The notes under the pieces were generated by a model. The model searched no databases, was not told the origin of the DNA, and saw nothing but the letters and a program-made list of their open reading frames with translations. A DNA stretch of 64,000 nt, taken from contig NZ_JACHJU010000004.1 of the NCBI RefSeq assembly GCF_014203795.1, forward strand, positions 124,001-188,000. The letters run 5' to 3'. Position numbers and translations under genes: made by a program. Origin of the DNA: Streptosporangium album. Lineage in GTDB: Bacteria; Actinomycetota; Actinomycetes; Streptosporangiales; Streptosporangiaceae. Shown piece after piece: positions 53,768 to 60,770 of the stretch; positions within the stretch are counted from its first letter, which is position 1; every line of letters starts with the position of its first letter.

Positions 53768-54151
53768 ATGGTTTTTTCCCTCAGCAGCAGAATGACCCCT
53801 GCCCTTCTCATGGGGTTGGCGGCCATGACCTTGACGGCCTGCAGCGGATCTCAGTGGCAGGACATCAATACGGCGACGCTGTCGAAAGATGAGCGGACAT
53901 TGACCGTGGAAGTGCTCCTCGCAACGCCAGAAGACAATAAGTTGCAATGCGAAAAGGTGACGGAAACCGAAGTAAACGAATCCTCTTCGCAAGTGATCAT
54001 CGGGATTCAAGTAAGCAACAACTGCCCAAGCTCGGGGAACGACACCCTGGCCATAGGGTATGTGCGTTTCGTGAAACTAAAACTAAGACAACCGCTTAGC
54101 GGGCGAACTGTCTTGGACAACACGCGCCATCAACGCGTCAAGATCAGCTGA
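53768..54151 (+). CDS. Small lipoprotein, possible partner of the protease
   Basis: 127 residues. The N-terminus has a lipobox: MTPALLMGLAAMTLTACSGS, with the acylated Cys near residue 25. The mature ~100 residues are polar, probably beta-rich (TLTVEVLLATPEDNK, QVIIGIQVSNNCPSSGN), and contain two further Cys. Base composition is clearly less GC-rich than its neighbours. It starts 16 nt after the protease stop and ends at a strong hairpin, so the two form an operon. A surface inhibitor or immunity protein against the protease is plausible from layout only; no family is recognised. Confidence 0.75.
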   Translation: MVFSLSSRMTPALLMGLAAMTLTACSGSQWQDINTATLSKDERTLTVEVLLATPEDNKLQCEKVTETEVNESSSQVIIGIQVSNNCPSSGNDTLAIGYVRFVKLKLRQPLSGRTVLDNTRHQRVKIS

Positions 54152-54175
54152 TTGTCCGACAGTTCGTCAGTCGTG

Positions 54176-54224
54176 GCGGACCTGGCGTCTGGGCCGATAG
54201 GCAGGCCCCCGACGCCAGGTCCGC
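54176..54224. terminator. Strong hairpin terminator
   Basis: GCGGACCTGGCGTC (54176-54189) pairs perfectly with 54211-54224, a 14-bp GC-rich stem and 21-nt loop. It lies between the lipoprotein gene and a convergent fragment and can serve both strands. Confidence 0.78.
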
Positions 54225-54226
54225 TG

Positions 54227-54487
54227 TCAGCCGTCCTCGCCTGCGGCCATCGCGGCCAGCCCCTCCCTCGCGAACGCGATGATCTCGTCTGGCTTCGACG
54301 GCAGCTTCTGCGGTTTGACGCTGACGGTGTCCCGGTAGAAACGGGTCTGCTCGCGGCGTTCGCCCCTCCACCTGTCCCACTGCATCGAGAACACGTCGTC
54401 CTCACGCACCGGCAGCTTCACCTCGGCGCCGACCGCGCGCATCCTGCGCTCCAGCCCGTCGAGCCCGAAGGAGCACCCCACCAGGGG
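54227..54487 (-). pseudogene. C-terminal fragment of an unidentified protein
   Basis: About 85 codons: SFGLDGLERRMRAVGAEVKL, WDRWRGERREQTRFYRDTVS and SKPDEIIAFAREGLAAMAAG-stop. Codon use is coding-like but I recognise no family. The upstream end is cut exactly where the repeat at 54487-54519 begins, so the repeat marks the edge of an inserted segment. Confidence 0.45.
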
Positions 54488-54519
54488 GGTCAGCCCACAT
54501 AAGCCCAAAACCCACATTG
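54487..54519. repeat. Third copy of the 4026/4267 element end
   Basis: Contains CAGCCCACATAAGCCCAAAA followed by CCCACATTGG, one substitution and one indel from the copy at 4029-4060. It lies ~135 bp beyond the 3' end of recombinase 2 and truncates the fragment at 54227. Confidence 0.8.
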
Positions 54520-54653
54520 GGATGATCTTGATGACAGGAGAGCGGTGGGCGGGCGGTGGAGCTTGGCCTGGCTGTGGTCCTGGGGAATTTCAATGGATTT
54601 GCCTGACCTGCGATAACGCTGGTTGCCAGTGGTCGCCAGGAGGGTGTGGGGGT

Positions 54654-55640
54654 TCAGCGTGGACGGCGGCGCTGGATGGGGTCGGCTTCGGCGGTGACGC
54701 GGGCGGAGGTTTTCTCGCCGAGGCGGACGTAGCGGCCGAGGCTGGCCAGGTGCTGGTGGCGGCTCTTGGCCTGCAGTTCGGGCGCGGTGCGGCCGGCTTG
54801 GGCCAGATGCTGCAGCGCGCTGTGGCGGAGCTGGTGCAGCGTCCACCCCTGCCGGTGCGGGTCGAGCTGGGCCGAGGCGGTCTTGAACAGGTATTCGGCG
54901 CGTGGGTAGGACAGTCGTCCGCGTCCTGTGGCAGGGTCGATGTCGGCGGCCGCGGGTGTTCGCGGGCCGGAGGCAGGAGCACGCCGGTCGGCCAGGAAGA
55001 CCGGTCCGCTGGTGCGGCCGGCCAGCAGGCGGGGCAGCAGCCGGGCGGTGGGGGTGGCCCAGTGCACGTACTCGATCGCGCCGCCCTTGGAGACCACCCG
55101 GGCGCGGCGGAACTCCAGGTCGAGATCTTCAACGTTGAGCGTGAGGATCTCCTCGGCGCGCGCAGCCGTGTCATACAGCAGCCGCCAGAGCACCCTTTCG
55201 CGCAGAGCGTGCGCAGGATCGGTGAACAGCGACTCCAGCCGGGTGCGCGGGATGGCACGGTCGCCACGGCGGGCGCTCTTGCGGCGCTGCAGTCGCCGGG
55301 CCGGGTTGGTGGCCAGCAGGTCCTGGCGCTGGGCCCAGGTGGTGAAGGAGACCAGCGCGGACAGGTGCCGGTTCCAGGTGGCGGCCACCGCGGTGTTCCA
55401 GCGGGCCATCACCGCCGCGTAGTGCTCGGGTTGCAGGGCTGCGGCCGGGAACTGGGCGCCGGCTGCGGCGATCAGTCGGGTGAGGGTCTCGGCGTAGCCG
55501 GCGCGGGTGGTGGTCGTGGTGAGGGAGTCGAGGAAACGCTCGACGGCGGCCGCGGCCGTCGGCCCGGCGGCGGGGGCCGGTTCGGGCGGGCTGGGGGGCC
55601 CGGTAGTAACGGCGAAATTTTCGACGGATATGCAGGTCAA
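54654..55640 (-). CDS. Tyrosine recombinase 2
   Basis: About 328 residues. N-terminal DNA-binding domain AAAAVERFLDSLTTTTTRAG onward; catalytic domain with Arg in LYDTAARAEEILTLNVEDLD, H-x-x-R in LHQLRHSALQHLA, His in KSRHQHLASL and Tyr in GRYVRL. A clear paralogue of recombinase 1 at 12792. The start is uncertain: no ATG or GTG lies near the domain start; TTG 55640 is inside the left inner box of the palindrome at 55594-55730, and the frame stays open through the whole element to 55955. The gene and site are therefore physically interlocked, suggesting either autoregulation or that recombination at the site changes the 5' end of the gene. Confidence 0.82.
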   Translation of the reverse strand: MTCISVENFAVTTGPPSPPEPAPAAGPTAAAAVERFLDSLTTTTTRAGYAETLTRLIAAAGAQFPAAALQPEHYAAVMARWNTAVAATWNRHLSALVSFTTWAQRQDLLATNPARRLQRRKSARRGDRAIPRTRLESLFTDPAHALRERVLWRLLYDTAARAEEILTLNVEDLDLEFRRARVVSKGGAIEYVHWATPTARLLPRLLAGRTSGPVFLADRRAPASGPRTPAAADIDPATGRGRLSYPRAEYLFKTASAQLDPHRQGWTLHQLRHSALQHLAQAGRTAPELQAKSRHQHLASLGRYVRLGEKTSARVTAEADPIQRRRPR

Positions 55641-55730
55641 ACCCTCAGCAGAGGGCTTCGCATACAGCTCGACCAAGGGCCGTTGACCTGCATATCCGTT
55701 GTTTTTTCCGCGCTTACTACCGGGACCCCT
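55594..55730. other. Class 2 palindromic element at the 5' end of recombinase 2
   Basis: Inverted arms: outer boxes CCCGGTAGTAA (55599-55609) and TTACTACCGGG (55714-55724), inner boxes CGGATATGCAGGTCAA and TTGACCTGCATATCCG, separated by a ~44-nt centre containing a small CCCT...AGGG hairpin. It matches the solo copy at 50662 in box order, spacing and total length. Confidence 0.82.
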
Positions 55731-55742
55731 AGCAGCCGCGAA

Positions 55743-55768
55743 ACCGGCAGGCCAGGTGGCCTGCCGGT
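55743..55768 (-). terminator. Hairpin terminator
   Basis: ACCGGCAGGCC (55743-55753) pairs with GGCCTGCCGGT (55758-55768), an 11-bp stem with a 4-nt loop, 12 bp after the stop of the membrane protein gene at 55781. Confidence 0.75.
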
Positions 55769-55780
55769 CAGTGCGCTTCC

Positions 55781-56389
55781 TCATACCAGGGTCGGGATGG
55801 GCTCGGTAGCCGAGGGAACCGGACGGGAGGCGGTCGAGGTGGCTCGGTGGGAGATGGAGGCGAAGGAGACGAGCAGGAGGATGGCGCCGAGCGGGATGAG
55901 GTCCTTGTCGATGTTCGGCATGATGAGGTCGCACAGGACCAGGAAGGGCGTCCACACCTTGATCCGGCGCATGACGGCGAGCTGGACGACGAGAGCGAAC
56001 TGGCCGACGTAGAAGAGGTACGGGCCGACGTCGTAGGCCGCGAGGGTGACCCCCGGGGTATCGCGGATCTCACGGGTGAGAAGGCTCATGCTCAGGTTGT
56101 CGACGGACAGCAGTCCAGCCACGACGTCGATGGTGAACTGCGTGGCCAGAGCGAGGGCGCCGGCGGTGGCGATCACTGCGATCACAGTGGACAGGGCGTT
56201 GCCTCCTGCCATCCGGCGCATCTGCCGGAAGATGTACACGAACAGCCCCATCGCCGCGATGAAGGCCAGATGGCCGGTGGTCCAGGCGAGACCGGGGCCA
56301 CGACTGCCGTCGAGCCCGTCAAGAATCCGGATCACGCCGTAGGCGAGGGTGAGCAGTGGGGCGGCAATGAAGGCGATGCGCGGGTTCAT
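55781..56389 (-). CDS. Integral membrane protein of unknown function
   Basis: 202 residues with about six hydrophobic segments: AFIAAPLLTLAYGVIRILDG, HLAFIAAMGLFVYIF, TVIAVIATAGALALATQFTI, YLFYVGQFALVVQLAV, VWTPFLVLCDLIM, LIPLGAILLLVSFASI. The ATG is preceded by AGGAGC. It resembles uncharacterised actinobacterial membrane proteins; no catalytic motif seen. It stands alone, followed by a terminator, next to the recombinase 2 element. Confidence 0.75.
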   Translation of the reverse strand: MNPRIAFIAAPLLTLAYGVIRILDGLDGSRGPGLAWTTGHLAFIAAMGLFVYIFRQMRRMAGGNALSTVIAVIATAGALALATQFTIDVVAGLLSVDNLSMSLLTREIRDTPGVTLAAYDVGPYLFYVGQFALVVQLAVMRRIKVWTPFLVLCDLIMPNIDKDLIPLGAILLLVSFASISHRATSTASRPVPSATEPIPTLV

Positions 56390-56786
56390 CCGGGGCTCCT
56401 TGGCAAGGGGTGCTTACGCCCTTAATCCTGGATTTTCACCCGCCGGAAGTAATCGCCGACGGGAGCGATCTCTGCCATCCCTCTCACGGGGGAACAGGCA
56501 TCCCTCCTGTCGGCGAGGTATCCGGGGTCGAGGAACGCGGGGACAGCCATTAGCGGTGAGATGGATCATGGTGCAGATGGTCACCGCGACCTGCGGAAAC
56601 ACTCAAGGTCGCGTTATCGCGCCAGACTCTCCCGCCACGTTCGGGCCGACGCTGACTCAACGCCGTTGTCGTGCACACCCGTCCTGACATGCTCGAACAT
56701 CCCGTACCGCTACCGGTGGTTCGTTGGATCAAGAATGATGCCGGGTATCGCCTTATTAATGCTCGTTCGAGCGTTTCAGGGGGTGG
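56390..56786. other. Intergenic region without a recognisable gene
   Basis: About 400 bp between the membrane protein and the IS701 fragment. Short open frames on both strands lack coding signatures. The right ~50 bp probably include the left end of the IS701 element. Nothing else is seen. Confidence 0.5.
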
Positions 56787-57226
56787 GTGATGACCGCTCG
56801 TCTGCCGTGCCCGGTGGCGCCTGGTCCGCTGGAAGAGTACGCGGCGTGTTTCGATGATCTGTTCTCCGCGCTCGGGCAGCGGCGCGGGTTTCGCGAGTAT
56901 CTGGCCGGGCTGTTGCTGCCTCGCGAGCGCAACAAGACGCTGACCTGCCTGGCCGGGGCCGAACCCGTGGTGGGAATCAATGATCCGGCGGTGCAGCGGC
57001 TGCAGTACTTCCTGTCGGAATCGGTGTGGAACCCCGAGGCGGTCAACGACCGGCGGGTGGCGTTACTGCGGGCCGATCCGGCGGTTGCGCCGCACCGGGG
57101 CGGGGTGTTGGTGATCGACGACAGCGGCGACCGCAAAGACGGGCACGCCACCGATCACGTGTCCCGTCAGTGGCTGGGCCGGCTCGGTAAGACCGACAAC
57201 GGGATCGTCACTGTCTTGGTGGTCCC
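56787..57226 (+). pseudogene. IS701-family transposase, N-terminal fragment
   Basis: About 147 codons: PGPLEEYAACFDDLFSALGQ, RGFREYLAGLLLPRERNKTL, SESVWNPEAVNDRRVALLRA and the first catalytic region GGVLVIDDSGDRKDGHATDH. It breaks after RLGKTDNGIVTV at ~57226, next to the IS5-type element; the C-terminal part is not present on the far side. It differs from the IS701 copy at 27116. Confidence 0.82.
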
Positions 57227-57624
57227 GTCTCGCCCTGCTTCACATCAAAATGACTCATACGTCTATGTCTCACAGCAGTCTGACAGAGAGGGTTCAGGGC
57301 GCGGCACAGGTCCTTGGCGCGCAGGTCACCGTCGATGCGGGTGAAGACGGCCAGAATCTCCTGATAGGCGGGCGGGAGCGGTTCACCGGCGCCGACAGTG
57401 CCGGGCTGGTCTTGCTCGCCCTGTTGCCCGGCGATCTCCAGCAGGGTCTGCCGGGTAAGCCGCAGACGGGACACCACCTGCTGGATGTCCTCCAGCCGGG
57501 CGGACAACTCGGCGATCTCGGCGCGCAGCCGGTCGGCTTCGGCGTGGACGTCCTGTTCGCGTTCGTCCAGGTGCCGCAGCAGCTCATCGGGCACCACCGG
57601 TGCGGTGCCGGGGCGTGTCGTCAC
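57208..57624 (-). CDS. Coiled-coil accessory protein of an IS5-type element
   Basis: 138 residues. Long N-terminal coiled coil (DEREQDVHAEADRLRAEIAE, LEDIQQVVSRLRLTRQTLLE), then LPPAYQEILAVFTRIDGDLR and AKDLCRALNPLCQ. It then departs from the winged-helix end shown by the relative at 25485 and runs across the element boundary near 57286, so the C-terminus is replaced. It is co-oriented with and directly downstream of the transposase. Probably a transposition helper or regulator; function unknown. Confidence 0.55.
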   Translation of the reverse strand: MTTRPGTAPVVPDELLRHLDEREQDVHAEADRLRAEIAELSARLEDIQQVVSRLRLTRQTLLEIAGQQGEQDQPGTVGAGEPLPPAYQEILAVFTRIDGDLRAKDLCRALNPLCQTAVRHRRMSHFDVKQGETGPPRQ

Positions 57625-58562
57625 GCCGCCAAGCCCAGCAACGACCTCGACCGCCAGGTCGTGGTGGCGGTACCGGTCAGCCGGCGGGTCATGTTGTCGG
57701 CCATCGACCAGTAGACCATCGACTCGGCGCTGGCGGTCAGCCGTTCGTAGTCCCGCCCAGGCGACGGTGCAGCATCAAAGTGCCGTAGACCTGCTCGACG
57801 ACCCACCGCTTGGGTAACGGTGCAAAGCCCCTGGTCTGCGGGTCGCGGTGGACGGTCTCCACCTCGATGCCCAGCGCGGCTCCGTGCCGGGTGACCGCGT
57901 TCTTGAATCCCGCGTCCACCCACGCCTTGGTGACGGCGGGGTTGTCGATCGCGACCTTGTCCAGCAACTGGATGCCGATCGCGTTGTCGTGCACGCTCGC
58001 GGCGGCCACCACCACCGCGATCACCAGCCCGGTCACGTCGACGGCCAGGCCGCGCTTGCGGCCCGGGCTCTTCTTGCCCGCGTCCAGTCCGGTCGTGGCG
58101 GCGGGCGCGCTGACCGAGGCGCGTACGGTCTGGGTGTCCAGGACCACCGCGGTGGGGTCCTCGCGTCGTCCGGCCTTCTCCCGGACCTGGCAGCGCAGCA
58201 GGTCGTGGATGGTCTGGTCGGTGCCGTCGTCGCGCCAGGCGGCGAAGTAGTAGTACACCGCGGTGTGTGTCGGCAGGTCGTGCGGCAGGTAGCGCCACTG
58301 GCAGCCGGTCCGGGCCTGGTAGAGGATCGCGTTGACGATCTCCCGCATCGCGTAGCGTCCCTGGTGTCCGCTGACCGAGGGGTGCCGCGTCTTCCACGCC
58401 GTGATCACCGGCTCGATCAGCGCCCATCGCTCGTCGGACAGATCGCTGGGGTAAGGCTTACGCTCGGCCATGCCGCCAGTCCATCGCAGCCGTATCGGAT
58501 GTCAACTCTCCGTCATGAGATCCTCACTCTGGGGAAAACTCATACGAGGGCAAACCCTCTCA
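57286..58562 (-). mobile_element. IS5-type element with accessory gene
   Basis: Ends are suggested by short inverted repeats: GAGAGGGTT at 57286-57294 and AACCCTCTC at 58553-58561. It contains a frameshifted IS5-type transposase and the coiled-coil accessory gene, and interrupts the IS701 remnant on its left. No target duplication is evident, so boundaries are approximate. Confidence 0.55.
57621..58471 (-). pseudogene. IS5-family transposase, frameshifted near the C-terminus
   Basis: Starts MAERKPYPSDLSDERWALIE, the standard opening of this IS5 subgroup. CQWRYLPHDLPTHTAVYYYF, AVVLDTQTVRASVSAPAATT (first Asp) and KRGLAVDVTGLVIAVVVAAA follow; the second catalytic region is KAWVDAGFKNAV. The frame is lost after TLMLHRRLGG near 57752; the true end (RDYERLTASAESMVYWSMAD, then MTRRLTGT) is in another frame ending at 57621. 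One indel inactivates it. Confidence 0.85.
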
Positions 58563-58887
58563 AAACTCCCTCTAAGTTCGTCATGGTGCACCACTGCGTC
58601 AGGACTCCGCAAAGCCGGCGAATCGTTTTCCGGGGCCGCCGATCGCGGCAGTCAACAGCACAACGCGCGAAGCGCATCGTCGTGGCGGCGGAGCCGATGG
58701 CAGGCCGGGCAGCCATGTCCCTCGATTATGCCGGCCGACCGCGGACATCGACCGACGCGCGTCACGACCTACAGGGCGAACGTTGCCTGCTACGGCACTA
58801 CTTCGCCCCTGGACGTAGCTTCGGGAGTCCTGGGCCGTGACCAGCAACAACTGGGCCCCACGCACACAGCACCCCAGGAAAGATCCG
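58563..58887. other. Intergenic region without a recognisable gene
   Basis: About 325 bp between the IS5-type element and the MerR-HEAT gene. No convincing coding frame on either strand; probably the 3' flank of the MerR gene plus remnant sequence of the disrupted IS701 copy. Confidence 0.5.
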
Positions 58888-59892
58888 TTATCGTGCGTTG
58901 CGTATCCCGAGAATGTATGCCGCAGTAAGCGCAACGGCACGGTCTTCGTCATGTGACAGATCTGCGAGGGCACGTGACGCTGTGATTCCCGGGATATCCG
59001 CGAGCGCCTGTGTCAGCCGTCGACGTGCAGACGATTCAACGGTGCCGTGGGCGAGGCAATCAACGAGCCTGGTAGCGATCTGATCCGCCAACGCGGGACG
59101 ACTCGCCAGCGCGCTCAGTGCATCGGCTGCATCGACGTCATTCGTCCCCTCGACGACCATATCGACGAGCGTCGGGACCGCGTCGGCTACTCCACGTGCC
59201 CCGAGCGCCAGAGCTGCATACCTGCGGACCACGATGTCGGGGTTCGCGAGGGCGTCCTGCAGCAGTGCGGTCGCCTCACCGTTCGGAATCTCAGCGATGG
59301 ACTGGACGGCACGTTTCCGCACCTCGGCTACTGGTGAGCCGAGGCCCTCCGCCAGCAGCGCCAATCCGCCATCGCCCGATTGCGCCAAAGCCCATCGAAG
59401 GGCTCCGGCGACGTTCGGGTCCGTCTCGCTCAGCGCTGCCTCGACCAGTGCTTCCACTGGCACCGGAACCTTTTCAACTGAGGACAAGGCCGCGCGCTGG
59501 CGCTTCCCAGCGCTCTTTGACCCCAACGCCTGGAGGAGTACAACGATCTGGAGGACGTCCTCCCAGCCGGCGGGTTCCGCGGCATCGATCCGACGGAGTC
59601 GCGTGAGCAGCTCCGTCTCACCTGCGATGCGTTCTCGCGTCTGGCGGATGAGGTCGTCGACGAGTTCTGAGGGCGTGAAGCCGGGATCATCGAGCGCGCG
59701 CCTGACTTCACGCAGCGACAGCCCCAATGACCGCAGGCTCTCGATATGGAAGATCCGCCGGATGTCCTCGCTGGAGTACTCTCGATAGCCAGCGTCGGTA
59801 CGACCCGTTGGCCGCACCAGGCCGAGCGAGTCGTAATGCCTGAGCATGCGGGCGCTGACCCCGGACCGTCGTGCCACATCACCGATCAACAC
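58888..59892 (-). CDS. MerR-family regulator with HEAT-repeat domain
   Basis: 334 residues. An N-terminal MerR helix-turn-helix (MLIGDVARRSGVSARMLRHY, then DSLGLVRPTGRTDAGYREYS) is followed by the dimerisation coiled coil (residues ~75-100) and about six HEAT-like repeats (NVAGALRWALAQSGDGGLAL, SPVAEVRKRAVQSIAEIPNG, NPDIVVRRYAALALGARGVA). Fusion of MerR to HEAT repeats is known in actinomycetes; the repeats probably bind a protein partner rather than a small ligand. It is the second gene after the HEAT protein at 59899, 6 nt apart, and likely binds the operator at 60595. Confidence 0.88.
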   Translation of the reverse strand: MLIGDVARRSGVSARMLRHYDSLGLVRPTGRTDAGYREYSSEDIRRIFHIESLRSLGLSLREVRRALDDPGFTPSELVDDLIRQTRERIAGETELLTRLRRIDAAEPAGWEDVLQIVVLLQALGSKSAGKRQRAALSSVEKVPVPVEALVEAALSETDPNVAGALRWALAQSGDGGLALLAEGLGSPVAEVRKRAVQSIAEIPNGEATALLQDALANPDIVVRRYAALALGARGVADAVPTLVDMVVEGTNDVDAADALSALASRPALADQIATRLVDCLAHGTVESSARRRLTQALADIPGITASRALADLSHDEDRAVALTAAYILGIRNAR

Positions 59893-59898
59893 TGCCTA

Positions 59899-60567
59899 TC
59901 ACCCCTCCTGGCTGGTCCTGCCGAGGGCTACGACGCGCTTCGCCTCCTCGATCGCGAACTCGAATCCGGCATCCGGGTCGCGCAACAGCCGTTCCGTGGC
60001 GATCGCGTGCGCGCGCACGCGAGGGTCGAGATCCGTCATCGCAGCGCGCAGAGTTGGCAAAATCACCTCACCGAGCGCGATCAGCGCCCGGCTGAGGCTC
60101 AGCTGCATCTCACGTTCGCCGCGCCCGAGCTGTGTCGACAACACTGCGGCCAGCTCGGGCTCTTCACCTTCGGGCACGAGCACGACCGCTGCCCGCCAAG
60201 CGCTCCGCGCCACCTCATCGTCGGCGTCGGACAGAAGCGCCCGTGTGATCGCTGGCCACGCTTGCCGATCTCCGATCTTGGACAGCGTGTGCAACACCTG
60301 GCTCCGTGCCTGCGCACGCTCCGAGCGGACTTCATTGAGAAGCTCTGGGACCGTCATTGATGCCGAGTGGCGGGTGAGTGCCCACGTAAGCATGTCGCGC
60401 ACGTAGAATTCGGGTTCGATCGCGCATCGTTCGATGAGCTTGTCGATGAACCGCGGGTCAGGGGTCGTGCCGACCGCTAGCGCTGCCCGCAGCCGCACTG
60501 ACGAGCGGCTGTCCTCCAGCCCCTGGAAAGCTCGAATCGTATCCGTGTCCTGTTTCGGCACGGTCAT
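59899..60567 (-). CDS. HEAT-repeat protein
   Basis: 222 residues from ATG 60567, 8 nt after AAGGAGG. Entirely HEAT-like: SSVRLRAALAVGTTPDPRFI, EPEFYVRDMLTWALTRHSAS, AQARSQVLHTLSKIGDRQAW, DDEVARSAWRAAVVLVPEGE. It has no catalytic motif. It is related to the C-terminal half of the neighbouring MerR-HEAT protein, and the two may heterodimerise through their repeats, so it may tune that regulator. First gene of the two-gene operon. Confidence 0.85.
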   Translation of the reverse strand: MTVPKQDTDTIRAFQGLEDSRSSVRLRAALAVGTTPDPRFIDKLIERCAIEPEFYVRDMLTWALTRHSASMTVPELLNEVRSERAQARSQVLHTLSKIGDRQAWPAITRALLSDADDEVARSAWRAAVVLVPEGEEPELAAVLSTQLGRGEREMQLSLSRALIALGEVILPTLRAAMTDLDPRVRAHAIATERLLRDPDAGFEFAIEEAKRVVALGRTSQEG

Positions 60568-60594
60568 CGGGACCACCTCCTTGGCTACAGTGAA

Positions 60595-60617
60595 GACCTT
60601 GTCACTGTGTCAAGGTC
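60595..60617 (-). promoter_or_regulatory. MerR-type operator/promoter
   Basis: GACCTTG, 9 bp, CAAGGTC: a perfect 7-9-7 inverted repeat. On the minus strand a TTGACC -35 box overlaps its outer edge and a CACTGT-like -10 lies on the other side, giving the over-long ~19-20 bp spacer with the palindrome inside it that is typical of MerR-activated promoters. It drives the HEAT/MerR-HEAT operon. Confidence 0.85.
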
Positions 60618-60770
60618 AAGCGGGGTCACGCCGCGAGATCACCAGGCACCCTCTGTCCACCGAGTTCGGTGCTTGTCAAGTCAGATGAGACGTGCGTGAC
60701 GTTATGAGGCACGTTCACGTGTACGCCGACATCACGCAACGTCACGAATCACGAGTTGTGACACAGACAC

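Noticed and set aside
55641-55955. N-terminal extension of recombinase 2 to 55955
   Set aside because: The extra ~105 codons run through the palindrome, a terminator and the 3' end of the neighbouring membrane gene, with no domain; treated as open by chance of GC content.
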